In this document: in pieces, positions 41,835-51,098 of the stretch
How positions within the stretch are numbered: the first letter of the stretch is position 1
Layout of the letters: each line of letters starts with the position of its first letter
Source: Williamsia sp.
Lineage (GTDB): Bacteria; Bacteroidota; Bacteroidia; Chitinophagales; Chitinophagaceae
DNA: 64,000 bases
Direction: 5' to 3'
Assembly (NCBI GenBank): GCA_015069695.1
Contig: JADCRZ010000002.1
Span: forward strand, 62,001-126,000
The notes under the pieces: generated by a model
Told to the model about the DNA's origin: nothing
What the model saw: the letters and a program-made list of their open reading frames with translations, nothing else
Databases searched by the model: none
Program-made: the position numbers and the translations under genes

Positions 41835-44609
41835 ATGGGAAAACTTTTTACAACGCTTATTCTGCTCTCCATTTCTTTGAGCTCCCTGGCGCAAACCAAG
41901 GGAACCGTTGCCGACCAGCTATCCGGTGAACCCTTGCAAGGGGCTACCGTAAGGATAAAAAATAAAGCGACCGGCAAAACGGCGCTCTCGGTGGCAACCG
42001 GCCTGGATGGTACATTTGTGATCAAAGCCCTGTCCAAAGGCAACTATGAACTGGAGGTCAGCTTCTCCGGCTACAAGCCTTATCAGCAAAGCATCTCCGC
42101 TGACCAGAACCCTGGTGCGCTCGTGATCCGCATGGAACTAAAAGAAGCCCTCAGCGAGGTGCGGGTAACCGGAAGGATTGACAAAGGCAGCGACCGCTCT
42201 ACCATGCTGTATGAAAGAAGGGCCGATAACATCATCAATGCCGTATCGGCCCGCACCATCGAAGTGTCGCCCGACCTGTCGGTGGCCAATGTTACCCAGC
42301 GCATTGCCGGCGTATCGCTGCAACGAAGTGCCAACGGCGAAGGCCAGTACGCCATCGTGCGCGGCATGGACAAACGCTATAACTATACGCTTGTAAACGG
42401 CATCAAGATTCCCAGTCCCGACAACAAAAACCGCTATGTGCCGCTGGACATCTTTCCGGCCGATCTGCTCGACCGACTGGAAGTCACCAAAGCGCTCACG
42501 CCCAACATGGAAGGCGATGCCATCGGCGGTGTGGTTAACATGGTGATGAAAGATGCGCCGGATCATTTTTCGGTAAGAGCGAATGCAGCGATCGGCCAGG
42601 CACAATCGTTTTTTGATGGCACAAAATTCACTACGTACAATCATAGCGACCTCGCGGAGAAATCACCCCGCATTGCACAGGGCGATAATTACCTCGCTGC
42701 CATCAACGACTTCAGCAAAAAACCTTTCCTCTTCTCAGCCAAAAAAGCACCACTCGCCAGCACCCTGGGGTTATCGGTCGGTGGCCGCGTCTTCCGCAAC
42801 AAACTGGGTGTGTTGCTGGCCGGCAGCTACCAGAACCTGTACCGCGATGTGCAAAGCCAATTCTTCAGGGCTGAAACCGATCGTATCACCAACAACCCTT
42901 CCTTCACCAACCTGCAAAGCAGGCGGTACTCTTTTCAGCAGGAGCGGACCGGCATGCACGCCCGGCTGGATTATGTGATCAATCCTTTCAACACGATCCG
43001 TTTGTATGCGGGCAGCCTGAGCCTCCGGCAGAACCAGTACCGCTTTTTATCTGACACAGGGCTTGTGCTGGGCCGTGTAGGACCTGGCACCGGCCGCATC
43101 GGCAATACATTCCGGACAGAAACGCAGCTACAGCATATCACCAATATTTCCTTGCAGGGTGAACACAAACTGTCGGGAAGTTTCCGGGTAAACTGGTCGG
43201 CCGTGTACTCCAAAGCAACCGGCAACCAGCCACAACGCGGCACGCTCGTCACCTCTACCGGCGTTACCAGGGAAGCCAACGGTACCCTGACACAGCAACC
43301 CGTGTACATCGACAACAGCACGTACCAGGATTGGAGCCGCAACAGCGATGAAGACAAAAGCGGTTATCTAAATCTTACCTACGATTCACATATTTTCAAC
43401 ACGGCCGTGCAATGGACAGTAGGCGGCATGTACCGCGATAAAACGCGCACCAGCGATTACGACAAATACAACCTGCGCCCCGATCCAAGTCCGCAGGAAT
43501 ACAAAGGCAATGCAGCTGCCAACACCTTTTCTGTTTTTAACCCGCAGGGCACAGCTACTGACGCGCTCAACTACGATGCTTATGAAAAAGTGGGCGCAGG
43601 CTATGCCATGTTCAAGTTTGAAACAGGCGGACTGCAGGCGCTGGGCGGACTGCGTTACGAGAACACCCATTTCAATTGGGTAACTGCTTCACCCAAAACA
43701 GTGGAGGGCGCCACCGGCAGCATCCGGTACTATGATGTGCTGCCCAGTATCAACCTGAAGTACAAGTTAACGGCCAAACAATTTCTTCGCTTGTCTTATT
43801 ACTCTTCCCTCAGCCGCCCCGGCTTTTACGAGATCACACCCCACGTATATGATGATGGTGTATCGGACTATCCGGAACAAGGCAATCCCCACCTGAAACG
43901 CACGACGGCAGAGAACTTTGACATTCGGTGGGAACTGTTTCCCAAGGGCGTGGACCAGGTGCTGGCAGGCGTGTTTTACAAAAGCATTAAAAATCCCATC
44001 GAGTATGCCATCGTGAACATTGGTAACCTGACCTATTATTCACCGGCCAATTTTGGTACGGCGAACAACTACGGGTTTGAGGCAGATGTAACGCGGTATT
44101 TTCATTCATTGGGGGTAAAGGCCAATTACACATACACCAGCTCAGCCATTACGACTTCCAAGGTGCGGCGTTTCCAGAAAACCAATACCGACGGCACCAA
44201 GGAACTTACCCAGGAAAACCGGACGCAAACCCGTCCGCTGCAGGGTCAATCAAAGCATGTGGCGAATCTGTCGCTCCTGTACAAGAACAACAAGCAGGGC
44301 ATCGACGGACAGCTGGCAGCCGTGTACACCGGGGCCCGCATCAACACCGTTTCGCCATTTTTCGACAACGACATCTGGCAGAAAAGTTTTGTACAGCTTG
44401 ATTTTTCGCTGGAAGTAAGGCTGACCAGGAGCCTGTCTGTTTATACCAAAGTAAACAACATCCTCAACACGCCTTACAAGCTGGAAATTCATATAAAGAA
44501 CGGACAGGATGCCGCTGCCATTCCTTACCAGGAAGTGGGAAAGAATGCTTTTATCCGCAAAGACACTTATGGAGCAAATTATTTATTCGGACTCAGGTTT
44601 AAACGTTAA
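41835..44609 (+). CDS. TonB-dependent receptor, first gene of the iol operon
   Basis: 924 residues. Signal peptide MGKLFTTLILLSISLSSLAQ, carboxypeptidase-regulatory-like domain (~21-105), plug (~115-240) with VANVTQRIAGVSLQRSANGEGQYAIVRGMDKRYNYTLVNG and LTPNMEGDAIGGVVNMV, then a barrel ending LFGLRFKR. It belongs to the TIGR01782-like receptors and has no SusD partner; the next gene encodes a beta-helix lipoprotein. Preceded by its own promoter and operator. As the lead gene of an inositol-catabolic operon, it is proposed to import inositol or an inositol derivative across the outer membrane. The substrate is inference. Confidence 0.92.
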   Translation: MGKLFTTLILLSISLSSLAQTKGTVADQLSGEPLQGATVRIKNKATGKTALSVATGLDGTFVIKALSKGNYELEVSFSGYKPYQQSISADQNPGALVIRMELKEALSEVRVTGRIDKGSDRSTMLYERRADNIINAVSARTIEVSPDLSVANVTQRIAGVSLQRSANGEGQYAIVRGMDKRYNYTLVNGIKIPSPDNKNRYVPLDIFPADLLDRLEVTKALTPNMEGDAIGGVVNMVMKDAPDHFSVRANAAIGQAQSFFDGTKFTTYNHSDLAEKSPRIAQGDNYLAAINDFSKKPFLFSAKKAPLASTLGLSVGGRVFRNKLGVLLAGSYQNLYRDVQSQFFRAETDRITNNPSFTNLQSRRYSFQQERTGMHARLDYVINPFNTIRLYAGSLSLRQNQYRFLSDTGLVLGRVGPGTGRIGNTFRTETQLQHITNISLQGEHKLSGSFRVNWSAVYSKATGNQPQRGTLVTSTGVTREANGTLTQQPVYIDNSTYQDWSRNSDEDKSGYLNLTYDSHIFNTAVQWTVGGMYRDKTRTSDYDKYNLRPDPSPQEYKGNAAANTFSVFNPQGTATDALNYDAYEKVGAGYAMFKFETGGLQALGGLRYENTHFNWVTASPKTVEGATGSIRYYDVLPSINLKYKLTAKQFLRLSYYSSLSRPGFYEITPHVYDDGVSDYPEQGNPHLKRTTAENFDIRWELFPKGVDQVLAGVFYKSIKNPIEYAIVNIGNLTYYSPANFGTANNYGFEADVTRYFHSLGVKANYTYTSSAITTSKVRRFQKTNTDGTKELTQENRTQTRPLQGQSKHVANLSLLYKNNKQGIDGQLAAVYTGARINTVSPFFDNDIWQKSFVQLDFSLEVRLTRSLSVYTKVNNILNTPYKLEIHIKNGQDAAAIPYQEVGKNAFIRKDTYGANYLFGLRFKR

Positions 44610-44626
44610 TCTCTCAAACTATTTAT

Positions 44627-45961
44627 ATGCCAACCGCATTCAGAATATTCCCGGTTATCGCAGTGCTGCTGCTGGCCGCTTGTCACAAAGAAGAAAGGGT
44701 AAACATTTCCAGGCCGCAGGTAGCTGTGGGCCAGGGCATTGCTTCTGATACCCTGTCGGGCAGCGTGAAAGGTACCATGCTGTCAGGAAAAACCTATTAT
44801 TTCAGAACCGATATCACAATCAATGCCGGTGATACCCTGCTGATGCAGCCGGGCGTGAAATTAATTGCCCTGGGTGATGGCGCATCGTACAGCACCAGTC
44901 CGCAGATCACGGTGAACGGTACGCTCATCAGCACCGGCACGCAGGAGAACCAGAACTGGATCACGGTGCCTGCCGAGAAAAAAACAACTGCCAACATCTT
45001 CAAGGGCTTCTGGGGGGGCATTCAATGTGGCGCAAACAGCGGCAATGTGATTATCCGCTGGACGCACATCGAATACGTGGGCGGCCCGGCAGGCCCGGCC
45101 AACGATCCTTCCCTGTATACATCAGGTTCGCCGCGCTATGGACTGGTGTACTCCAACATGAGCGGCAACATCATCCTGGAAGATTCCTGGATCACGGCGA
45201 GCAAAGACGATGGCATGCGTGTGCTGGCGGGGCAGTTCAGCATCATGCGCAATACGTTTGAGGCCAATGGGGAATCGGGCGGGGAAAGCTTTAACTGTAA
45301 GAGTGGTGCGCTGGGTGATATTGGTTACAACGTGTTCATCGGCGCTGCTACCAATGGCTGTAAGATCTCCAACTCCGGCGGTACAACGGTTCAGTGCAAC
45401 ACGGTTATTTACAACAATACATTTGTAGATTGCGGTTTCCGCCAGGTGCAGACCGGCCGCGGTGGATCTATCAACTACGAAAAAGGCGCCAAGGGCATGA
45501 TCTATAACAACATGATCGTAAACTGCCGGTATGCTACCCGGTTAACGACCGATGCCGACCTCACCAACATCGCTTACGACAACCAGTACTTTTATGCAAC
45601 CAGCAATGTGCTGTTTACCCAGTTCTATCCTGCGACCGGCGTTGCGGTTGCCAAAGGCAATGATGTCAAAGGAACTACACCCGGCGATAAGAAACCCTTA
45701 TTTGCCAGCTACCCGATTGATGAATTTGATTTCAGCAAGGTGACCATTCCCATGAGCATCACCGCGATGTCTCCTTACATGTATCAGACAAGCAGTTCCA
45801 ATTTCCGGCCTACACCTGGCTCACCTACGCTGAATAAGGGCAAGACCAATTTCCAGCCGTTGAAAAAAACAACTGCAACGGGTGATTACGCAGCCAATGT
45901 AAGCATGCCCGGTGCTGATATCGGTGCGTATCAGAACGACGGTTCCGGCAATCTTCATTAA
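44627..45961 (+). CDS. right-handed beta-helix lipoprotein of the iol operon
   Basis: 444 residues. A lipoprotein signal, with lipobox LLAAC at Cys19, puts it in the envelope, probably at the surface. The body has the short repeating strands of a parallel beta-helix: INAGDTLLMQPGVKLIAL, ITVNGTLISTGT, NVIIRWTHIEYVGG, GNIILEDSWITASKDDGMRV, FSIMRNTFEANGESGGESFNCKSGALGDIGYNVFIG, YNNTFVDCGFRQVQ, YNNMIVNCRYAT. There is no obvious catalytic signature, though many beta-helix proteins bind or cleave polysaccharides. It is 17 bases after the TonB receptor and 21 before the aldolase, so it is part of the operon. It could be the surface-binding partner of the receptor. Confidence 0.82.
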   Translation: MPTAFRIFPVIAVLLLAACHKEERVNISRPQVAVGQGIASDTLSGSVKGTMLSGKTYYFRTDITINAGDTLLMQPGVKLIALGDGASYSTSPQITVNGTLISTGTQENQNWITVPAEKKTTANIFKGFWGGIQCGANSGNVIIRWTHIEYVGGPAGPANDPSLYTSGSPRYGLVYSNMSGNIILEDSWITASKDDGMRVLAGQFSIMRNTFEANGESGGESFNCKSGALGDIGYNVFIGAATNGCKISNSGGTTVQCNTVIYNNTFVDCGFRQVQTGRGGSINYEKGAKGMIYNNMIVNCRYATRLTTDADLTNIAYDNQYFYATSNVLFTQFYPATGVAVAKGNDVKGTTPGDKKPLFASYPIDEFDFSKVTIPMSITAMSPYMYQTSSSNFRPTPGSPTLNKGKTNFQPLKKTTATGDYAANVSMPGADIGAYQNDGSGNLH

Positions 45962-45982
45962 ACCAGCCAGCTCTATTTAGTC

Positions 45983-46933
45983 ATGCAACCTGTTTCTCCC
46001 AAAATATTATTTGATCATTGTTACGGCCAGTATGCCATTGCTGCCGTGAACGTGTTTACGATGGAACAGGTGCATGGCTTGTTTGCTGCCGCACAGGCTT
46101 CCCAAACACCCGTCATCGTGCAGCTGACGCCGGTAGCCCGCAATTACGCGCATCCCCGCATGCTGATGGCGATGATCGGGGCAGCGGCAAGTATTTATCC
46201 CCAGGTAGCTTTTGCCGTGCACCTGGATCATGGTGTGGAAGCACATGCGTTTGATGCCATCAGGGAGGGATACACTTCCGTCATGATCGATGCGTCGCAT
46301 GATGATTTCGAAACCAATATCCGCCGCACAAAGACTGTGGTGGAAAAGGCGCATCCAAAAAATATTGTTGTAGAAGCCGAATTGGGTGTGCTGAGCGGGG
46401 TGGAAGATGACCTGAGCGTGGATGAAAGTCATGCCCGTTATACCAACCCCGAACAGGCACGCGAATTTGTCCAAAGAACCGGCTGCGATAGCCTGGCGGT
46501 CGCTGTGGGAACCAGTCATGGTGCCTATAAATTCAGTGGTGGCAAAGGCTTGCAGTTTGGCGTACTGGAAAAGATCCAGCAGCAGCTGCCCGGTTATCCC
46601 CTGGTACTGCATGGCAGCTCGAATGTGCCGAAAGGGGAAGTGGAAGAGATCAACCGCTACGGCGGAAAGCTGTCGGCCGATGCCAGCGGCGTAACAGATG
46701 CGGAGCTGAAAAAAGCCATTGGCTATGGCATCTGCAAGGTAAACATCGCTACCGACCTGCGTCTCCTGTGGACAAAAGTGCACCGGCAGTTTTTTTATGA
46801 ACAGCCTGCCTCCTTCGATCCCATCATTCCCGGCGGCGCTTATATAAAAGCCTATACCGAGCTGATGATCGAGCGCTTTGAAGTGCTGGGAGCCAAGGGA
46901 AAAGCGGCCAAGATAAATTCTTATCAACTATGA
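45983..46933 (+). CDS. iolJ: class II aldolase, IolJ-like (5-dehydro-2-deoxyphosphogluconate aldolase)
   Basis: 316 residues. The class II fructose-bisphosphate aldolase fold is marked by AVNVFTMEQVHGLFAAAQ, FAVHLDHGVEAHAF (His80; Asp82 catalytic; His83 zinc ligand), EAELG (Glu133), AVGTSHGAYKF (His179) and LVLHGSSNVP (His210). In the inositol pathway IolJ splits 2-deoxy-5-keto-gluconate-6-phosphate into DHAP and malonate semialdehyde. The IolJ identity follows from position directly upstream of iolB and iolC; by sequence alone a fructose- or tagatose-bisphosphate aldolase is possible. The stop overlaps the iolB start by 4 bases. Confidence 0.85.
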   Translation: MQPVSPKILFDHCYGQYAIAAVNVFTMEQVHGLFAAAQASQTPVIVQLTPVARNYAHPRMLMAMIGAAASIYPQVAFAVHLDHGVEAHAFDAIREGYTSVMIDASHDDFETNIRRTKTVVEKAHPKNIVVEAELGVLSGVEDDLSVDESHARYTNPEQAREFVQRTGCDSLAVAVGTSHGAYKFSGGKGLQFGVLEKIQQQLPGYPLVLHGSSNVPKGEVEEINRYGGKLSADASGVTDAELKKAIGYGICKVNIATDLRLLWTKVHRQFFYEQPASFDPIIPGGAYIKAYTELMIERFEVLGAKGKAAKINSYQL

Positions 46934-47811
46934 TCAAAAGCAACAAATACCAGCTGGTAAGTCATGCGCAGGAAGGCTTTGGCACCTACCAAAAAGTAAG
47001 TGCAGCAGATGCCGGCTGGGAACACCTCAACTTCGAAGCCCGCCTGATGCGCAAGGGAGAGAAGTGGAGCGGCAACACCGGTGAAAACGAGTGGGGCTTT
47101 GTTCTGCTCAGCGGCAACTACGCTGTTGAAACTGACAAGGGTTCCTGGACTACCACCAACGGAAGAAAAGATCCGTTTCACGGCATCGCACATACGCTTT
47201 ACTTGCCCCGGCACACCCGATTCACGCTGACTGCTCAAAGTGATGTGCTGGACATAGCAGCCGGCTGGTGCCGGGCCCACGCCGATTTTCCTGCCCGGTT
47301 CAAAGAGCCCCGGGAAGCAGCCATCGAGATCAGGGGCGGCGACAATGCCACCCGCCAGATCAACAGCCTGATAGAACCCGGTTTTGGCAGCAGCAGGCTG
47401 GTCGCGGTGGAAGTATATACGCCCTCCGGCAACTGGAGCTCCTTTCCTGCCCACAAGCACGATGAACGCAAAGTAGACAGCAGCGGTGAGCTGAAGGAAG
47501 CCGTGCTGGAGGAATTTTATTTCTACAAGATCGACAAGCCGCAGGGCTATGCCATCCAGCAGGTGTATACCGGAGATGGCAGCCTCAACGAACTGATGCA
47601 GGTGCACAACAACGACATGGTGATGGTGCCCAAAGGCTATCACCCCGTTGCAGCCGGACACGGATACAACTGCTACTACCTGAACTTCCTTGCCGGCAGC
47701 GACCAGTCCCTGGCCGCTACGCCTGATCCGGCACATGAGTGGATCTTCCACTCCTGGAAGGGCAAAGACCCGCGGGTGCCGCTCGTAACCGCAGACATGA
47801 ACAATCAATAG
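46930..47811 (+). CDS. iolB: 5-deoxy-glucuronate isomerase
   Basis: 293 residues, close to the ~270 of Bacillus IolB. The bicupin shows ENEWGFVLLSGNYAVET, KDPFHGIAHTLYLPRHTRFTLTA, WSSFPAHKHDE (metal-binding His pair), LEEFYFYKIDKPQGYAIQQVYTGDGSLNELMQVHNNDMVMVPKGYHPV and a C-terminal GYNCYYLNFLAGSD. It isomerises 5-deoxy-D-glucuronate to 2-deoxy-5-keto-D-gluconate in the cytoplasm. Four-base overlap with the aldolase gene and a 3-base gap to iolC show tight coupling. Confidence 0.95.
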   Translation: MIKSNKYQLVSHAQEGFGTYQKVSAADAGWEHLNFEARLMRKGEKWSGNTGENEWGFVLLSGNYAVETDKGSWTTTNGRKDPFHGIAHTLYLPRHTRFTLTAQSDVLDIAAGWCRAHADFPARFKEPREAAIEIRGGDNATRQINSLIEPGFGSSRLVAVEVYTPSGNWSSFPAHKHDERKVDSSGELKEAVLEEFYFYKIDKPQGYAIQQVYTGDGSLNELMQVHNNDMVMVPKGYHPVAAGHGYNCYYLNFLAGSDQSLAATPDPAHEWIFHSWKGKDPRVPLVTADMNNQ

Positions 47812-47814
47812 GCT

Positions 47815-48885
47815 ATGGCAAACAAAGAAAAGGACTTAATAACAATGGGCCGGTCCAGCATCGACCTTTACTCGCAGAACATCGGTGCGGATTTTATCGA
47901 TATCAAAGGCTTCGACGCATTTGTGGGCGGCTCGCCCCTGAACATCGCCGTGGGCTGCAGGCGGCTGGGTGCTTCTGCAACCCTGCTCACCGCCGTGGGT
48001 GATGACAAAGTGGGCGATTTCATCCTGCATTTTCTCGAAAAGCAACAGGTGGATACGGCTTTTATCCCCCGCATCCCGCACGCCCGCACGAGCGCCGTGG
48101 TACTGGGCATTGAGCCACCCGACCGCTTTCCGCTGGTGTATTACCGGGAAAATGCGGCTGACAGCCATCTTACCATCGACCATGTAGTAGCGGCCGACAT
48201 CAGCCGGTATAAAGTACTGGAAATTTCCGGTACGGCCTTAAACCGGGAACCCAGCCGCAGCGCCGTTTTTTATGCAGCCGAAGCGGCTGTGGACAATGGC
48301 GTGGATGTGGTGCTGGACGTCGACTTCCGCGCTGATCAGTGGACCGATGTACGTTCCTTCGGACTCATGGTGAGGGCCCTGCTGCCAAAAGTAAAGATCG
48401 CCATCGGCACCGAGGAAGAGATACAGGCGGCCACCCTGCACAGCGCCGACCAGGTGAGCATCAGCCACCAGCAGATATCTGCTCCGCAGATCAAGGGTGA
48501 TATAGAAGCTTCTATCAAAAAGATCCTGCAACTTGGACCGGAAACCCTGCTGGTAAAACGGGGCTCTAAAGGCGTAACCATCGTGCACAAGGACGGCACA
48601 CGCATGGATGTGCCGGGCTTTCCGGTAGAAGTGCTGAACGTACTGGGTGCCGGCGATGCATTTGCCAGCGGCTTTATTTATGGATATCTGCAGGGATGGA
48701 GCTTGTACAAAGCCTGCCGCATGGGCAATGCCAGTGGTGCCTGGGTCGTTCAGAAACCCGGCTGCGCGAACGACATGCCCTACTACGACGAGCTCATGCA
48801 GTTCGTAGCATCACGGGGAGGGCTAGGCGAAGAACCCACCGCTGTGCGGCAGCAACCCACCCCTGCCCCTCCCGGGAGGGGATAA
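47815..48885 (+). CDS. iolC: 5-dehydro-2-deoxygluconokinase
   Basis: 356 residues of the PfkB ribokinase fold. DLITMGRSSIDLYSQNIGADFIDIKGFDAFVGGSPLNIAVGCRRLG is the typical IolC N-terminus, and GAGDAFASGFIYG carries the catalytic Asp281. It phosphorylates 2-deoxy-5-keto-gluconate at O6, the substrate for IolJ. The last ~12 residues (QQPTPAPPGRG at the end) are not part of the family: they are encoded by copy 2 of the GC-rich palindromic repeat, whose left arm has replaced the natural 3' end and supplies the stop codon. The tail is probably harmless because it follows the last helix. Confidence 0.95.
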   Translation: MANKEKDLITMGRSSIDLYSQNIGADFIDIKGFDAFVGGSPLNIAVGCRRLGASATLLTAVGDDKVGDFILHFLEKQQVDTAFIPRIPHARTSAVVLGIEPPDRFPLVYYRENAADSHLTIDHVVAADISRYKVLEISGTALNREPSRSAVFYAAEAAVDNGVDVVLDVDFRADQWTDVRSFGLMVRALLPKVKIAIGTEEEIQAATLHSADQVSISHQQISAPQIKGDIEASIKKILQLGPETLLVKRGSKGVTIVHKDGTRMDVPGFPVEVLNVLGAGDAFASGFIYGYLQGWSLYKACRMGNASGAWVVQKPGCANDMPYYDELMQFVASRGGLGEEPTAVRQQPTPAPPGRG

Positions 48886-48958
48886 GAAAGCCCTCCGGGG
48901 AGCACCGAAATCCACGGAGAAACTGCATACCCCCTCCTTGGAGGGGCAGGGGTGGGTC
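48854..48958. repeat. GC-rich palindromic intergenic repeat, copy 2
   Basis: The arm ACCCACCCCTGCCCCTCC at the left, inside the end of iolC, and GGAGGGGCAGGGGTGGGT at the right frame a spacer that is longer than in the other copies (105 bases in total). The left half also contains CCCCTCCCGGGAGGGG, a perfect 16-base palindrome. Confidence 0.85.
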
Positions 48959-49020
48959 TACGATGATTGGCATGCAGCAGAGACCGGACATTATAAACCA
49001 AAAAAGCTATTAAAATAAAT

Positions 49021-50886
49021 ATGAGTACATCAACGAAACGCTTAACGGTAGCCCAGGCCACCATTGAGTTTCTGCAGGTGCAGTACGTGGAAAGGGATGG
49101 TGTGGAACAGCCGTTCTTTGGCGGTTGCCTGGGCATCTTTGGCCATGGCAATGTGGGCGGCATCGGACAGGCCTTGTATCAGTATCCTTCCTTCAAATAC
49201 TACCAAAGCCGGAATGAACAGGCGATGGTGCATACCGCCATTGCCTATGCAAAAGTGAAAAACCGGCTGGGCGCATTTGTATGTACGTCTTCCATCGGCC
49301 CGGGTGCTACCAACATGATCACCGGTGCGGCAACGGCTACCATTAACCGGATACCGGTACTGCTGTTACCGGGTGATATTTTTGCGACCCGGCTGGTGAA
49401 CCCGGTCCTGCAACAACTGGAATATCCTTATTCCAACGATGTATCGGTGAATGATTGCTTTAAGCCCGTATCGAAATACTGGGATCGCATCAACCGGCCC
49501 GAGCAGTTGGTGAGCGCCCTGATGCAGGCCATGCGTACCCTGACCTCACCTGCAGAAACTGGTACGGTCACACTCTGCATTCCGCAGGATGTACAGGCAG
49601 AAGCGTTTGATTTTCCTGCGCACCTGTTCCAGAAAAAGGTCTGGTCCGTACCCAGAACCAGGGCAGGTGAAAGGGGCATAGAACAAGCTGTTCAGCTCAT
49701 CAGCCAGGCAAAGAAACCGGTGATCATTGCCGGCGGCGGCGTTATCTACAGCGGCGCGGCTGCTGATTTAAAAGCATGGGTCAACAAGAGTGGTATTCCT
49801 GTAGTGGAAACCTTTGCGGGCAAGGGCTCTCTCCGGTATGACGAGCCCCAGAACTTAGGCGCAGCGGGCGTTACAGGCACACCGGGTGCGATCGCGGTGT
49901 GTGAAGAAGCCGACCTGGTGATCGGCATCGGTACGCGCTACAGCGATTTCACCAGCATCTCGCAGTCTGCTTTTCAGAACCAGCAGGTCAGGTTTATCAA
50001 TATCAACGTATGCGAGTTTGACTCGGTCAAGCAAGGCGCCCTGGCCCTCACCGGCGATGCCCGCGAAACCATCCGCGAACTGGATAAAAAACTGGGCGAT
50101 TACAAGGTAGAAGACGGGTATGCAGCAAGCGTTGTGCAGTATAACAAATCATGGAACGAACAGGTAGATAAAGTTTACAGTACCGATGGAGGCCATGCGG
50201 TAAGCCAGGGCAGCGTGATTGGCGCGGTCAATGATTTTTCTGCGGAAAGGGATATCGTGGTTTGTGCTGCGGGCAGTTTGCCCGGCGACCTGCACAAGCT
50301 CTGGCGCACGCAGGATCCAAAGGGGTTTCACCTGGAATACGGCTACTCCTGCATGGGCTATGAAATAGCGGGCGGACTGGGCGCCAAGATGGCTGATCCC
50401 TCCCGCGAAGTGTGGGTGATGGTGGGTGATGGCAGCTACCTTATGATGGCGCAGGAGATCGTCACTTCTATCCAGGAAGGCTATAAGATCATGATCATCC
50501 TGCTGAACAACAACGGCTACGCGAGCATCGGCGGGCTTTCGCGCTCATTGGGTTCGGATGGGTTTGGCACCCATTACAAGTTCCGCAACAAAGCCACCGG
50601 CGAACTGAACGGAACCTATCTGCCGGTTGACCTGGCTACCAATGCAGAAAGCCTGGGCGCTACCGTGCTGCGGACAAAAAACCTGACAGAATTTAAACAG
50701 GCCCTGGAGCAGGCAAAGCAAACAGACAAAACCACCGTTGTATACATCGACACCGACCGCGAACAGCGCGTCAACGGCTACACCTGGTGGGATGTACCCG
50801 TGGCAGAAGTGTCGACCATCGACTCCGTAAAGGAAAGCGCCGAGAAGCTGAAAAAGAACCGGGAAAAGCAGCGGCATTATCTATAA
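49021..50886 (+). CDS. iolD: 3D-(3,5/4)-trihydroxycyclohexane-1,2-dione hydrolase
   Basis: 621 residues, a thiamine-diphosphate enzyme. The N-terminal PYR domain includes GGCLGIFGHGNVGGIGQALYQYPSFKYYQSRNEQAMVHTAIAYAK, with the conserved Glu; FVCTSSIGPGATNMITGAATATINRIPVLLLPGD follows. The C-terminal PP domain has EYGYSCMGYEIAGGLGAK and the ThDP motif GDGSYLMMAQEIVTSI to LLNNNGY (about residues 468-503). IolD opens the ring to 5-deoxy-glucuronate. It is separated from iolC by 135 bases with a palindromic repeat, so expression may fall somewhat after iolC. Confidence 0.96.
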   Translation: MSTSTKRLTVAQATIEFLQVQYVERDGVEQPFFGGCLGIFGHGNVGGIGQALYQYPSFKYYQSRNEQAMVHTAIAYAKVKNRLGAFVCTSSIGPGATNMITGAATATINRIPVLLLPGDIFATRLVNPVLQQLEYPYSNDVSVNDCFKPVSKYWDRINRPEQLVSALMQAMRTLTSPAETGTVTLCIPQDVQAEAFDFPAHLFQKKVWSVPRTRAGERGIEQAVQLISQAKKPVIIAGGGVIYSGAAADLKAWVNKSGIPVVETFAGKGSLRYDEPQNLGAAGVTGTPGAIAVCEEADLVIGIGTRYSDFTSISQSAFQNQQVRFININVCEFDSVKQGALALTGDARETIRELDKKLGDYKVEDGYAASVVQYNKSWNEQVDKVYSTDGGHAVSQGSVIGAVNDFSAERDIVVCAAGSLPGDLHKLWRTQDPKGFHLEYGYSCMGYEIAGGLGAKMADPSREVWVMVGDGSYLMMAQEIVTSIQEGYKIMIILLNNNGYASIGGLSRSLGSDGFGTHYKFRNKATGELNGTYLPVDLATNAESLGATVLRTKNLTEFKQALEQAKQTDKTTVVYIDTDREQRVNGYTWWDVPVAEVSTIDSVKESAEKLKKNREKQRHYL

Positions 50887-50931
50887 ACTAAAACCACGGC
50901 CTTATTAACAGATGCGAGCAAGCGATCATAA

Positions 50932-51010
50932 AACCCACCCCTGCCCCTCCCGGGAGGGGATAAGAAGAGCGTTTGTATTATCCTCTCCTGGGAGGGGCAG
51001 GGGTGGGTTC
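50932..51010. repeat. GC-rich palindromic intergenic repeat, copy 3
   Basis: Arms ACCCACCCCTGCCCCTCC and GGAGGGGCAGGGGTGGGT are exact complements over 18 bases, with CCCCTCCCGGGAGGGG within the left half and an AT-richer spacer (ATAAGAAGAGCGTTTGTATT) between. It fills part of the 212-base gap between iolD and mmsA. Confidence 0.88.
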
Positions 51011-51098
51011 AGGACGAGCCGGTAGTATGAACATAAACATCAGTCCTTCCGGTCTTGAAGAAAATAGAATGAAGCCTTCAATCACTCAAACACGCAAT

